Assembly (NCBI GenBank): GCA_029582265.1
Contig: CM055827.1
Coordinates: 36,446,260-36,510,259, forward strand
Reading direction: 5' to 3'
DNA length: 64,000 nt
Source: Zoroaster sp. YZ-2022
Lineage: Eukaryota > Echinodermata > Asteroidea > Forcipulatida > Zoroasteridae
The stretch's first letter is position 1; every line of letters begins with the position of its first letter. Below are positions 24,499 to 38,198 of the stretch, one piece after another. A program made the translations under genes and the position numbers. The notes beneath the pieces were generated by a model. The model was not told the origin of the DNA. It worked only from the letters and a program-made list of their open reading frames with translations, and did no database searches.

Positions 24499-24635
24499 AA
24501 TTGATAAAGTCATATTACCGTTGCTGCTGCATAAATGAGCCAGTAATTTTCAGTCACTGTGTTCATCTTAACCCAGGACACTGATTCCATGCCCTGTTGA
24601 AGTCTGCTCTGATCGTGACGATACTGGCCCTTTAA
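24499..24635. mobile_element. Half copy of the TTAAAGGGACAG-family MITE
   Basis: Only the right half, from TGCTGCTGCATAAATGAGCC to TGGCCCTTTAA, is present. Confidence 0.75.
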
Positions 24636-25625
24636 GCAATGTAAGTGAAAAACCAAACGCAAATAAATTCTTTAAAAAAATAAAAATAAAAATAAATTAA
24701 TTTTTTTTTTTTAAAGACACAATGAGTAATACAATGTGTAGTGAAATGTATGTCAGCCCAAGTTATTTTATGTGGCTGATTGTGCTATGCAAAATAATGT
24801 TAGCAGAAAAATATTTGCCATCTATGAATGCTCCTTTAAATTCCCTGACCTAAATGAGCAGTCTTGATGGCCCAATGGAAAGGCTTATATTCAGTGGGTA
24901 AAGGTGGCACACTTGGGTGGTTCATCATGTTATTATACAAACAACATACCACCACTGCTTGCCTTACTACCCTCAGGGGCTTACAACCTAATGGTTTTAT
25001 TGCTTGTGGTTTTACCATGGTTTTACACAGTCTGTGACCTAACCAGGTCACATGGTGGCAACCAAACAATGTTAATAACTGCAACAATTATAACATGCAC
25101 TAGAATGGAAGGGATTTCCTTTAGTTATCAGGCAGACAATTACATACAATAAAACATCCTAATAAACACGTATTGGTACTTTTCCAACAAACTGTTAAAC
25201 TATAAAGTGTGGTCAATATCAATCAAAACTCACAATTCAGCAAAGTTTCCAGTCTATGTCTAAAATAAAATACATGCAATACAAGGCTCATGTTCAAGAT
25301 CTACTACGAATTGTCTGGAATATTTGCCTCAAAAAACTTAATACATGTTTTACTGTAACATAGTCATGAAATTATTGAGGTCTTATTTATGTATGTTGAC
25401 AAAATATGTATCTAATTCATGTTATATTCTTTATTTCTTTCTGCAGATTGATACATCAAGCATGACAAAAGAATCACCATGGATACATATTATCTTCTAA
25501 CAAGAAACCTGTAGCACTGTAAAGGTGCATGTACATGAAATTATCAAATTCTAATACAATGTTTACATGTTTTTCTTCTCAGGACTCTCAAATGCAAAAA
25601 TACAGAAAATAAAGCATAATGACCA
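24636..25625. other. Intron stretch without recognised feature
   Basis: A-rich tract near 24660-24715, otherwise unstructured; open frames here lack any coding support. Confidence 0.5.
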
Positions 25626-25827
25626 TTAACCCTCCTAGTTCTGGTACCTTTTTCATACAAGTTGATCCACCATTTGAAACCATTCGCTTTTGTGGTTTTG
25701 AATTGTGAAATAACTGTACAGTATTGATTCCCCCAAATGGTTTTGAATGGTAGGTCAGCTAATACAAAACCATTTTGGTAAGTGGAAATTTTGAATGTTT
25801 CAAATGGTCAAACAGTAGGAGGGTTAA
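25626..25827. mobile_element. TTAA element, CCATTCAAA family, internally deleted
   Basis: Both ends match 8289-8664 and 15312-15688 (TTAACCCTCCTAGTTCTGG; ACAGTAGGAGGGTTAA), but ~175 interior bases are missing. Confidence 0.9.
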
Positions 25828-26614
25828 TATTATGATTCTTTTTACCCCACCTCTCAAAAAATATTAAAGATTTTAATATTTTCCCTTTTTTTAAATTAAC
25901 AAACATTTCTAAAGTCATATCTGGTATCAACCGTGTTAAGAAAATTATCAAACATTTTTTCAGATGGTTTTATGAAAACTGCATAACCACATGGCAAAAA
26001 ACACATTTTAATGGTGATGAATTGTTAAGTTCTCAAAACCTTTTTTCGTAAAAACTCAAGATTTCATGAGACATGTAGGAAGAAGGATATATAGGGTTTT
26101 TATGTTGTTTGGGTTTTTTAGTTTTTTTGTTTGTTCTGTGCTCTTTCATATTCAGCACAAAAAAACTGAACCAAATTTCAAAAATGCAAAATTCTTATTA
26201 CGATAACATTTAGATTAATTTATGAAAAACAAATTGATACTTAAACATTTTATTTTTCAATACAAAATAAAGTTAGGAGAATGAAGATCAGATGTTACCT
26301 TTATGTTATTAACAATGGCTGGTGTACTTTGATTAACTGAAATGATAAGTAAGACTAATTGCGGTGACACCATGTGAAATTCTCAATTGAGTAGTAATTA
26401 GTTCTGAAAAGAACTGGAGGTACAACTCATCCTCAGGATGTTCACTAATTAAGTAGGGGACATACATTTAGTTTTGGTCCACGACAATGTTGTTCTGTTT
26501 TGATACACAATCCATCGCCGCAAGAGGGACAAATAAAAGGACAAGATTTTTAGGCACATACACAGAAGGTACCACTCTCTAAGAATTTCAAAGAAAATCT
26601 ATGGGATCAGGTTG

Positions 26615-27062
26615 GTGTACTTTCCCCACTTTACACCTCTGTGGACCCAGGTTCGAATCCCACTCGGACTGAAGCTGACATGTGGATTGGGTTTTCATGG
26701 GTTTCCATAGAATACTTTGCTGGGTTTTCCTCTGACATTTAAAACCGAAAATTCCTTCATTGTTGCTAGGTTTCTTCAGGCTTACGAGTTTCAGTGCTAT
26801 AAGCACTTTTGAGGAATCCTTGGTTTCATTACCAAAAAGATAATAATAATTACATGTCTGTAAATATCTATGGTGTATCTTTTTTACACCTGTTGATCTC
26901 AAATTCATGCTTACTTTAAGTGAACAGTTTGTGCTTAGTTAAAGGATTTTCTGTTTACTTTTGCTTACATATATTTTATGTATACTGCAAATTTGAGTTT
27001 GTAACTATGTAACTGTAAGCATAAAACAGTGCCCAAGGTTACGTAAAGTGATTCTGATTCTG
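26615..27062 (+). mobile_element. tRNA-derived SINE-like element
   Basis: B box GGTTCGAATCCCACTCGG at 26651, then a body with GGATTGGGTTTTC and GGGTTTTCCTC and a tail of ATTCTG repeats (27050-27062). The A box is poorly preserved; boundaries approximate. Confidence 0.6.
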
Positions 27063-28427
27063 CATTAGGCAGCACCATGAATTGGCCCAAGAAGACTTGA
27101 ATGAAATAATATGCTTAAGTTGTCCATATTTGGTGCTGAAACCTTGTCAAAGAAAACAGTAAGTCAGCTGCTATTATTTGACAAAAGGCTTTGTGGTAAT
27201 TTAATCAAATGTATTTTTTTTTTCAGTTTGTCTTTTCAATGGCACAATACTACATGTTTGTGACCCTGACTGTGCATTGGTTTTGGTGGTTTGGATATCA
27301 TTCATATGAAGATACAATTATTGTATAACAGATAATAGTGTGTTTGGATTACTGCCCCTCCCCACTCCCCACATCCAGACTTTATTCAGGTGGTATTCAT
27401 GATAAATAAATGTGAGATGGGGGGAAAACCTTAAAAATAGGTGTTTTCTATTTTATCAATGACGACAATCTGGGTAGGTATATTGCAGGTGGGAACGAAC
27501 ATTTTTTTATTATAACTTTTTGTCAAAATTACTAGGTTTGGTTAAGCTTGATTTATTTTTTAAATGTTTTTTTATAAATAATATTGTTTTCTACATTCAT
27601 CGTTTGTCCAAACAAAAAAGAAAATGCAAGAATTAGGGTCTTTGGCAGCTCCAATTCCTTTTTCTTTTTGTATTGACTACCCTTTTAAACAAATAGCGAT
27701 GAAGATTGTGTGGGGAAACGCAGGTGTTTACTAAGCCTATTGTATCGGCAAGTCAGATCACAAAGTCCACTGCACCTGTGCATTCATGGTTGTAGGTTTT
27801 CTTGACACTTGATCACTTTGTGCTGCTGTATCTTAACACAAGACCCACAGAAAAGTTTGATCTGAACGAACATGCATTATATATACAGTATCCATATTTG
27901 TCACTGGTTGTATATAAAATAATCTTCTTATGCAGTACATGTGTAACTACCAGCAAATAAAAGATATTTGTCAGTGCATAAAATTAAATGCACACGCCAT
28001 CTTGCAGCAAACAATCTAGATAACAGGAAGAGAATCCAAGCATGGACTCTCTGCTTCTGTCTATAGAAGACTACTGGGCTGGTCACATTAACCTCTTTCA
28101 GTATGGAATTTATCTGACATTCTTCAATGTAATCTCTGGCAGAGAGGAACATTAAATATGCTGGGGTAAAAATTTATTTAAATTTCATATAGGACTGGTA
28201 TACATCTGTGAATGTAGATGTACTGTGGACATAATTTTGTTAGTCGACAAACAAATTTAATTGTCTATAGATATTTTGTCTGTTTGTGTTGGAGCATACA
28301 TGTAATTTTAAGGATTTTTGTACTAATCAATTCAGTTTCCCCACAATCTTGATCTCAGTTGAAAATTTCCGGTTATCAATTTGAAAACATTCTGTAATGT
28401 TTAAATTTTTCATCAGGCCAATTCCAG
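27063..28427. other. Intron stretch without recognised feature
   Basis: AT-rich with T-runs; nothing recognised. Confidence 0.5.
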
Positions 28428-30228
28428 CGTGACTCACGGGACAAAAGATAGCAAATTTGAATCTTTTAACTGACTGACAAAAATATAGAAGCAGAGTAAC
28501 TACTGAAACTTCATTCAATTATAAAGTACTAATGATGATATTAACATAGTAGAAAGTATTCAGAAATTCATCCATATATTTTGTGTGGAACTAAGGAAAA
28601 GTTTAGCGTGACTCACAGGACAAAAAAGGGCAGTGATTTCCATGTTCTAAATAAAGTTCGCAAAAATTTATCTGTTCTGATCCCCTTAATATTCATTACT
28701 ATATTGAAATATTTGCACGACTGTATCCTTTACAATATACAATAGCAAAACAAACAAAAATCTTCCGCCATATCCAAGTTTTGCTAAATGAAGTAACGTG
28801 ACTCACGGGACATGGGAGCGTGACTCACGGGACATTATCTATGAGCAGATACACATATATGCTGAGAGTTTTGTTGCAATTTTTGAGCTTAGAATTAGTT
28901 AATACACTTTGCTGTGCTGCTCCTGTGCACCTTGACATTGGTTTAACCCCTTGATGAATAAAATATCTCATAAAACTATAAAATTCAAGGGTTAGAGAAA
29001 TTGATAATTGCAGGGTTAGGGTTAATGTTGTAAAAACAAGAAATTAACAAGAATTAAAAAGATTATTATTTTTATACAGTTCAAAGTTGCCCTCTGTTTT
29101 GAGTCTTTCTCTCCTATTACGTTGTCTCTCAGCATTAGTCTTAGCCATACTGTCACAAAGTTCATTAGCAAACACACTGATCAGTCATACCTCCACACAC
29201 TATTGTTGTTAGAACACATACTCCCACACAGTACATCTACTAAAGAGATAACAATTCAGAATGAGATCTCCAAATCCAATCAGTGCATGTATGCAGTTCA
29301 TTGACCTTTGCACTTATAAAATTCCATGAACCACATGTGGAAAATTCCATGAAATGTTTTGATTGTTTACAGTGGTTAGCTTGTCTGGCTCATGAATGTT
29401 TGGGATTTTAAAAGCTCAAAGGCCCTTTTCTCCCACCTCAATTATGTCAGAAATCTGCATTACTGGTTAGCTGAATGGATTATGTATGGAGCATTGACAA
29501 ATACAGAATTAGGTATCCTGGGATGTGGAATTCTCTTGTGCACAAGAGATACATGTATGGGTCTTTAATGAAAACAGTACAGTAGAAAGAAATTGTAATT
29601 GATTGAAATTAAGCATCATTATATCTTGTCAGAAAATCCATGAGAAAAAAAATCCATCAAACTTCCTGGACTATTCAGGATTTCCATGGTGTTAAATAGA
29701 GGAAGGGTGAGGGGGAGGAGCGTTATAGACCATTTAGCTTGAGTACATGTTGTTGCTTCAATAGCTGTTTTATGTGGAGACAAATTTCCATTGAAGTGAC
29801 CATTTCAAATAACAGAGATTGGCCTGATATTGTGAATCATGCAACATTGTGACTCACGGGACATCGTGACTCACAGGACATATTTTGGATACTCATACTT
29901 TGTTAAATAGTAATAAAAAAATCTAAGCAGTATGGTGCCTGATTGAGATGAAGTCTCTAGGAGATAGCCAAGAAAAAAAATGATAACCCCATTGCCCATC
30001 TTTATGAGAATCCACTTTTACCATTTTTTCGTGACTCACGGGACATCGTGACTCACGGGACATATTTTGGATACTCATACTTTCTTAAATAGTAATAAAA
30101 AAATCTAAGCAGTATGGTGCCTGATTGAGATGAAGTCTCTAGGAGATGGCCAGGGAAAAAAAATGATAACCCCATTGCCCATCTTTTTGAGAATCCACTT
30201 TTACCATTTTTTCGTGACTCACGGGACA
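28428..30228 (+). repeat. Nine-copy CGTGACTCACGGGACA array with 182-base tandem unit
   Basis: The 16-base motif starts at 28428, 28607, 28797, 28819, 29848, 29865, 30030, 30047 and 30213, always on the plus strand, with changes only at the first base (T for C) or in CACAGG for CACGGG. Three pairs are spaced 17-22 bases. 29865-30046 and 30047-30228 are tandem ~182-base units differing at few sites. The core CGTGACTCACG is a palindrome and contains the AP-1-like TGACTCA. Confidence 0.92.
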
Positions 30229-31597
30229 TTGTGAGGGGGGGTCATAGATCAATGCTCATAATATTAGCAGTGTGTTAAATATATGTACAAACAAATTATT
30301 TTATTGTTTAACATATTACTAATTGTTCAGAAAACAATATAAATTAATATATTTCAGTTATTCTAATTATTTATTTGAATCTTTAAGTTTTCATGAAAAA
30401 TGACAACAAAAATACACAAAAACAGAATTCCGTGTTCAATGTGTGATAATTTTGTGCATAGACATCCTACAGATGACAAAAAAGTGTTTTTGGATAGTCT
30501 GATATGTATATTGTTAGGGATCAGAAGCATTAGAGGATTAATTTGTTTTAAAAATTTGGGGCATGTGGAACCTTTCTATGGAATTGACCATCAATGATTA
30601 TTTTTTCCCCGTTTGCTTAATTTATTCAAATAGCTTAGCATTTTATTGTCAACATCTGTGTGACTGTACAATTTGGTCCATCTGAACTCAAATCAGTAGC
30701 CTCTGCAAGCTTACCAACAGATCACCACAATGGTGATATCTTTTGTAAATTACTTTTGATGGTTTCCCTCTAATGGAAGTACATGTACACGTACTTCAAG
30801 TACATGTACACGTACTTCAGACAAGTTCCCAGGAACTTAAACTTTTAAATTTTAATTTGGTACTTTTGTGATCAGCTCATCATTACCCACCTTGAGAATG
30901 TAGAAGTGATTGATATTTGAATCAATACAACATGATTTTTCTGTTTATAATTATCATCGTAAGAGTAAGTCATACAATTGCATTCTAGATCCCAATCCTC
31001 TATGCATATCTGCCATTTCTGAACTGAAGTGCAACCTGGGTTAGAATTCCATTCAGAAATTTTTCTTTGGGATTATGTGGACCCTTTGTAATGGTAGCTT
31101 GAAAGATTCATAGAACCGTGACGATTGAGGAAACTCCCTCTTTTATCATAATTGTCTTGTCAATTGCCCCCCCCCCCCCCAATAGAGATGTTTTTATCAA
31201 ACTTGTAAAGCTGTGGTGTTGTTAGTCATTAAAAATGAAATCACTGTATTTACTATCAGTTTATTGTGCTGGTTCTACCTTTCAATAGTTGTCTTCAATT
31301 ATTGTCAGTTAACTGACACTTTGTTTGACCAGTGAGGGATTTTTTTTAGTCTGACATGAAACTGCTGGATTGTAAATATGTTGCTAATGGCGTTTCAGTA
31401 ACAACTGTCAGAGAAATTTGTGCTGGACATTTTGAAATGTCATTTGACCAAGGATAATTGAGTAAGATTTTTTAAATTTGTTGAAATTGTACTAAGAACT
31501 TACACGTAGAAAGTAACTTTGTAGATTGCTAAATGTACATGTACTGTACATGATACAATTTTGTGTTCTATAATCATTATGCTTTAAGAAAGACTTT
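30229..31597. other. Intron stretch; short 21-base duplication and poly-C
   Basis: AAGTACATGTACACGTACTTC-type sequence occurs twice in tandem (30777-30820). A poly-C run lies at 31167-31181. Otherwise unstructured and AT-rich. Confidence 0.6.
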
Positions 31598-32091
31598 TTA
31601 ACCCTAACTCCATAGCCTTAATTACCAGGTACCTTCCTCAATCCTTCATAATCCTCCGAAATGTGTTTGTGCATGAAACTCACTGCCTCAATCCTCCATA
31701 ATCCTCCACTATCAAATGCACGACCCTCCTCAATCCTCCATAATCCTCAAATTGCTGACTTTCGAACGTGCCTCATTCCTCCAAAATCCTCCAAATCCTC
31801 CGGAGGATACAAGATTATGTTTCTGTCAATCCTTCACAATCCTCCATAATCCTCCATAATCTTCCACATTCATCCAAAGTAAATTTCCATTATGCCCTCA
31901 ATCCTCCACAATCCTCCAGGATCTCTTTGAACCATGCTTCCTCAATCCTCCACAATCCTCCACTATCAAATGCACGACCCTCCTCAATCCTCCATAATCC
32001 TCCAATTGGTGATTTTCGAATGTGCCTCATTCCTCCAAAATCCTCTAAATCCTCCGGAGGATTATAAAGGATTTAGGAGGGTTAGGGTTAA
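31598..32091. mobile_element. TTAA element, AATCCTCCATAATCCTCC words
   Basis: TTAACCCTAACTCCATAG / AGGAGGGTTAGGGTTAA. The interior is dominated by CTCAATCCTCC, ATAATCCTCC and a CCTCCGGAGGAT palindrome at 31796 and 32050, with a ~250-base internal duplication. Confidence 0.92.
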
Positions 32092-32178
32092 AGTAAAAAA
32101 ACGTTTCATTTCCAGAAATGTTCACTCATATCCCGAGTTCCATGGAAATTGTTTGCAACAAAATCGATTGATAATTTA

Positions 32179-33112
32179 TTAAAGAGGCACTCTAAGGTCA
32201 AATTCAGTTTTGTGATGCACTCATTTTCCAAGAGATAGAGTCCTTATTAAAGTGTGACAAAAATTACAAGTCTCTAACTTCACTTTAAAGTGGTGTAACA
32301 TATCATTTTATTTGATACCCTTTCAGAGCGATATTTGAAACATGACGTCACTATTTTCTTACAGTAAATGAGTCTGTAACATTCCATACAGGAATTTTTT
32401 GTTTGTCAAAAAGTCAATTTCAACGCCGATTTGATCAAATATTGTGGAGATTCAGGAATGAACTGCAAATTCACCGTACAAAAAGGTAGAGATCCATTTA
32501 TTTGAAATGTGACGTCACTGTTGTCTTTGGATGTTAACAAATTTCACACAGGAAGGTTATCAAATAAAATGACATTTTACATCACTTTAACGTGAGGTTA
32601 GAGACTAATTTTTTTTGTAGTTTTTTCACACTTTAACCCTAACCACCCTGAATCCATCAAAATCCATCCCCCTGTATTGGAAGATTTTGGCGGATTCAGG
32701 ATACCTCCACATTGAGCATGTGGCGGATTTTGATGGATTCAGGATTTCAATAGTTTTTAACTGCTTGGTCATATTGGTTGATGGATTATAGTTACATGTA
32801 CTGTATATGTTAGATTTTGATGGATTCTATGCAGCAACATACTATACAAATTTTCATGTGAGCATGGTATCCTGAATCCGCCAAAATCCACCAAAAATTT
32901 AGTGGTGAATTTTGGCGGATTTAGGATATGTCCAATATCTACACTGGCGGATTCTGATGGATTCAGGACACCAGCATTTTGTGTGTGACAAAATTGGTTG
33001 ATTTTGGTGGATTCAGGATACTTTCTAGTAAAAATACCCAAGGGGTTAGGGTTAAGGACTCTAGTTATTGGAAAATCACAAAACTAAATTTGACCTTAGA
33101 GCCCCTCTTTAA
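32179..33112. mobile_element. TTAA element AAAGAGGCACTCTAAGG, interrupted by another
   Basis: TTAAAGAGGCACTCTAAGGT on the left and its near inverse on the right (33075-33112). Internal arms with AAATAAAATGA and GTTAGAGACT also pair. The 32633-33055 element sits inside. Confidence 0.88.
32633..33055. mobile_element. TTAA element, GATGGATTCAGGAT family, copy 2 (nested)
   Basis: Same ends and words as 20995-21389; inserted in 32179-33112. Confidence 0.93.
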
Positions 33113-33541
33113 ATGGTAATTGCATACTCACAACACATACACTGTACTTCCTGTAATGGAATGATTGTGCCGAACTGAGATTTAAAATTAGTCAAGGTTC
33201 ATTACTTTGAACAGAGTGATTGGAATATTAACATCTACAGTCTTAGTAAATGTACAAATGAATGAATAAAGATGAGTTCCATGTCTTAAATGCAGCTTCT
33301 GTTTTTAACATCTTTCAAACATCACAACAAGAAGTACAGTAAACTACAGATAGGTATGTTTTTGTAAACTGTCAAATTTATAGGTCAACTCATACCATGT
33401 CTCTGGATGGGAAGGACTTATTTTTTGGTTTTGTCTTTTTAATTAACCCTCAATCAAGGGATGACATTTGCAACATTTATCAGCAATACTGAAATACATG
33501 TAATTTTGTAAAATATATATTCACGTTTATACATGTGAATC

Positions 33542-33742
33542 TTAAAGGGGCAATATCGTCACGATCAACAGGGCATGGAATCGGAGTGCTATTTTTGGAT
33601 TAACTGAGTGACTGCCATAATACCCCACATGATAAGGTCATATTACCATTGCTGCTGCATAAATGAGCCAGTAATTTTCAGTCACTGTGTTCATCTTAAA
33701 CTAGGACACTGATTACATGCCCTGCTGAAACTGCCCCTTTAA
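33542..33742. mobile_element. TTAA element, AAAGGGGCAATATC family
   Basis: TTAAAGGGGCAATATCGTCA / ACTGCCCCTTTAA, with the GCTGCTGCATAAATGAGCC interior of the 14763 family. Confidence 0.9.
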
Positions 33743-33783
33743 GAATGCATCCTCAACAAATACAATTACAAATTTATAGAACA

Positions 33784-34136
33784 TTAACCCTCCTATAGGT
33801 TTAACACTCAAAGACACTCAAAATGTTTATGTCTCTCTTAACCCATTGACTTTGTGCAGTGCACTCAAATACACTCAAAATTTGTATGTAACTCCCAACC
33901 CATTGACTTTGTGCAGTGCACTCAAATACACTCAAAATTTGTATGTAACTCCCAACCCATTGACTTTGTGCAGTGCACTCAAATAAATGCAAGGACATGT
34001 GGCTAGGAGGTCAAACCAAAACCACTCTGACAGTACATACACAGCTCTGTGTGACTCTGTGGTTTGACCTACTAATTGGCAATGCGCCCAAAAATACTCA
34101 AGTGACTGTCTGTGAGTGCCATGCTGACTGGGCCAA
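33784..34136. mobile_element. TTAA element, CACTCAAA words, right end lost
   Basis: TTAACCCTCCTATAGGTTTA start and a 57-base tandem unit containing GTGCAGTGCACTCAAATA (33854, 33911, 33968). The body matches 53283-53594, but the AGGAGGGTTAA end is missing. Confidence 0.85.
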
Positions 34137-35266
34137 AAGTGATCTGTTCTGTTTGGTTATAATAATTAAGCAGATTATTATTAAAGTGGTTAATGGTTTA
34201 AGTTATAATCCCTCAAACATTAACTGCGCAATGTACAGCAATGGAGCATGTTGATATTTCCCAAATACATTCCTCTACTCTCTGGTTTATGGTCATGGCT
34301 CATAGCAAAATGAAATGTGTGGCTGAAAGGTTAATATTATGTGATCCCATCACACATGACAGTCATAATATTGATTTGAGTTTCCCTAAAAAACAAATAA
34401 ACCTTTTAAAAAATCCCCCAGGCATTAATTTTATTTTGTTTAAAAATAAATAAATAAATAAATAAACAATGTGACCTATATACACACTGTGGCCTACATG
34501 TAATACACAGGATAACTATCTCAGAATACATGTAGCCTACAGGACAGTAGTATGGGAGACACTACATGTGTGTACTTCATATGTTTCAACCATTTCCCTC
34601 TCCAATTATTCCAAGTTGTTCTCACTGTAATAATGACTTCCATATTGTACACTTCTCCAATTCACATCAAGCGTTCTGGAATGTAGAAAGACCTTTCGTT
34701 CTGTGTCAGAGTTAGTAAATTCAGTCCTCTAACTAGCCAGATTTATTTTTCACTTTACACATGTTGGATCAAGCAAGATGCTATCAGTCCATGTGTTTGC
34801 AGTAACTGTGCTGCTTTGAAAATAATCATTGTGATACGCATGTCAATCGTTTGTCAGAATGATGAACAGGGCATACTACTACTTACATGTATAAATTTCT
34901 GGGATCTAGATAGAATGCATTTATTGTAAGTATCGATGTGCCACAGTGGCCTGGTGAAGCCTTCATGTATATACATGTGAAGACATGTTATTCAGCGGAA
35001 TTATGAATGGCAGCGGATTGTATTGTGCATGTGTGTGGAGATTGGCTAAGGTCATGGGATAGATTTGGCAAGGTGCCAATGGTCTCCTCTGGCTGGCTTG
35101 TTTGTACAACTGAATTCATTAGGGATCATCTTGACAAAACTTAAGTTACTCAACTATGAGATGCAATTGTATGTGAAATAATATAGTAATTTGTGTATAC
35201 AGGAATTTTCTGAAAGATAGGTCATTTATAATGGTACATGTACAGGTAATTTTGTATGTTTGCTTA
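34137..35266. other. Intron stretch without recognised feature
   Basis: A short AAAT microsatellite at 34442-34466, otherwise nothing recognised. Confidence 0.5.
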
Positions 35267-35720
35267 TTAACCCTAACCACCCTGAATCCATCAAAATCCA
35301 TCCCCCTGTTTTGGAGGATTTCGGCGGATTCAGGATATCTCCACATTGAGCATATGGCGGACTTTGATGGATTCAGGATTTCAATAGTTTTTAACTGCTT
35401 AGTCATGTTGGTTGATGTATTTTGATGGATTATAGTTACATGTACTGTACATGTACAGCCAACACTTGTATGTGTTAGATTTTGATGGATTCTATGCAGC
35501 AACATACTATACAAATTTTCATGTGAGCATAGTATCCTGAATCCGCCAAAATCCGCAAGAAATTTAGTGGTGGATTTTGGCGGATTCAGGATATGTCCAA
35601 TATCTACACTGGCGGATTCTGATGGATTCATGACACCAGCATTTTGTGTGTGACAAAAATGGTGGATTTTGGTGGATTCAGGATACTTTCTAGTAAAAAT
35701 ACCCAAGGGGTTAGGGTTAA
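35267..35720. mobile_element. TTAA element, GATGGATTCAGGAT family, copy 3
   Basis: Longest of the three copies; same ends, with an extra GGCGGATTCAGGATATGTCC block shared with copy 2 only. Confidence 0.93.
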
Positions 35721-35809
35721 TAACCGTAACTCCCTAGACAACAAAGCCAGTTGGAGGATTTTGAAGGATTTTTATTGTTTTAATACAATGCCTAGGGAGT
35801 TAGGGTTAA
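35717..35809. mobile_element. Short TTAA element abutting 35267-35720
   Basis: TAACCGTAACTCCCTAG / CTAGGGAGTTAGGGTTAA ends with GGAGGATTTTGAAGGATTTT between. The left TTAA is shared with the neighbour. Confidence 0.75.
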
Positions 35810-37956
35810 TTAGGCAATTAGTAGACTAGAAATGTGAAGTCTGTTATTCTTCATGGAAATGGAAACGAAATACATTAAATTTATGAAAGTTAGCCATTCT
35901 GTTCCAAGATGCCATGAAAAAGCAAACCATAATTCAAGATGAATAAGTCAATATAATTCATTATAAAGCTATGAATATTGTATTGAAATTTTAACAAAAC
36001 AATATGCAACAAATTTCATTGTAATTTTTATTACTTCATGTATTTTTTTCATACCCTTCAATGTGGTAAAATTTACTTTGAGGAAATGGTATAACCCTTT
36101 TGTTAATTTATAGCTTCCGCCTGTAACACTGTTTCCTGAAGACTAAGGGCATACTATATCACCATTATTTTTACTATTACACTTAATACCGACTTCCTAA
36201 ACAGAACATACAACATGTACCGATAATCTGATTTTCACCAATCTTGTGTAATCCCTTTAAAATTTCACTGAAGCATCTGGATATGACCTTGGGTTACCAT
36301 GGATTTTCCCTCCCACTCAAAGACTTCAAATCTTGCTCTATGCAAACATCTGTGTGCAACCGTGATAGACCAGGCTAATGCAGTGTTCGGTATATGAAAA
36401 AACATCATATGTACATGTACTATTTGACCCACTGACATGCACATATTTGTCTTTCAAGGGGAGAGACTAAGCACAGTCATGAATTATTTATTTTTGTTTA
36501 TCCAAGAACAGGAACAGCAGTATTGTATGGTAATCATACAATAAAACTGTTAAAATGTCTATTTTGTCACGAAGAAGGTCATAATAAATGGAATTTTGTT
36601 ATCCAAATGTCCTACCAGGGAAGATTTTTTTCAAATGGTCCGAAACTCAAGAAGGGGGTACCTTCTTGGATAGTGATGTGCATCACTTTTGGGCATTCCC
36701 AGGTTGTTATTTATTGTTTGTTTTGTCGCATGTATTTTTTTTGTTGCCTGAAATACGAAATATTATTATTTAAAACTAGGGCATTTACTCTTTGTATCAC
36801 AAACAGATAAGATTTCATTTGAAAGATTTCTATTGTTGGCAGAAATAAATTTGTGTATGTATGTAACACATTTAGCAAACTGTGGATTTTGTGTAGCATT
36901 TTGCTTAGCAAAATCATGAACAATTTAACAATTTCTGAAAAATGCATCGTGTATAATTTAGTGATTGAAAGAGGTGTCCAAATTACTGAAATAATTACTT
37001 ACTATTTTTCTAGGGAAAAAAAACAACCTTTAATGCCAAAAAGAGTCCAGGGATTTTTCAAACACTGTGATCTTACTTTTCAGATTTTTTGTGACACTCA
37101 AATCTTGCACATTTGCAAAGAAATTCTAAATGAGATTTGTAAAAGGAGATTAGAAACAAACTTGCAAACAAATACTTTTTCCACATTATATTTTGATAAA
37201 GTTTTGGCAACTGTGTAGACCAAGAATGTAACTGTTGTGCCTTGAAATTCCTCGCCGTTTTATATCAATCTATTATCAAGGCGAGTTTGGAAAATGAAAG
37301 TGGCAAAATGACTGCCTAAGAGAACCTGAATTCAAAATACACACTTTAAAACATCTTTTATGGTTTTAAAAGAAGCCTTTCGTAATTGAGCAAACAAAGT
37401 AGGGAACATGTACAGGAGTACAGGAGAACGAGGGCCAGCCAGACAGACATTGTAACGGCTGTTGTAGAAGTAGCCTTTCATGGGAAGTAATTATTTCCAA
37501 CAGGTTTCGTCATGGGCTGATACAGTCATACACCAGGCTATGGTCTATTTTTTGGATTGGGGTTTGCTGTTAGTCAACAAACTGACATTATTCGAAGTCT
37601 CATGACAGCGACAGCAGCGGGGACTCCAGCTTGAACATAACAACATTGTACCCTAGGGATACGGGACAGGAACTCCCTATAATGAGTGAATGGGAAGCAG
37701 CTGAAGGCTCCCTCAAGACCCCCGGAAGATTTCTTATCTTTACCTTTTAGCATTTCTTTGCAATCATGAGGTCAAATGTTTGGTTATCTTTTTTTTTTTA
37801 GATGTGTGGTTGTAAGTTTAGTAATTTTTTTGTTATTCGTAAGAAGGTGCAGGGATGGACAAGTTCATGAATTCTGAATTTGTCCAAAACAATTGTTTTG
37901 TTACAGAGAACTTACTGAGAAACAATCCTGATTCTTGAACTGATGTAAATCCTTAG
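35810..37956. other. Intron stretch without recognised feature
   Basis: AT-rich. Frames up to 121 codons on the plus strand (36853-37218) show no domain or splice context. Confidence 0.5.
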
Positions 37957-38198
37957 TTAACCAGTTCGCGCCGGTATACACGCAATTTTTTTTTGCACCG
38001 TGGATCGGTGAGCGTCTAAACACGCCAAAGTCAACTCCGGAATATTGGTATGCATGCTTGAGCCACCCGTGTACGGTGACATGCTCGGAAGACGTGGCCA
38101 CCCGCTGTGGAAGCTTCCATTCACGGTGTGTGTGGGAAAAATAAACCCGCACAGGGGCCCAGAAAACTTTTTTTTTATTCCCGACGCGAACTGGTTAA
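37957..38198. mobile_element. TTAA element, CCAGTTCGC ends, inverted copy
   Basis: TTAACCAGTTCGCGCCGG / CCCGACGCGAACTGGTTAA; inverted relative of 8770-9032. Confidence 0.9.

Noticed and set aside
28428..30228. CRISPR-like array (repeated motif, variable spacers)
   Set aside because: Eukaryotic intron, highly uneven spacing, 16-base motif, and partly tandem 182-base units; no cas genes.
35146..35706. 186-codon open frame on the minus strand
   Set aside because: It translates the word repeats of the TTAA element; similar frames recur in its relatives and no domain is seen.
20995..35720. Interstitial telomeric repeats because of AACCCTAACC
   Set aside because: Only one or two units occur, always at TTAA-bounded inverted ends; they are transposon termini, not a telomere array.
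36853..37218. 121-codon plus-strand frame
   Set aside because: Poor composition, no domain, no splice context.
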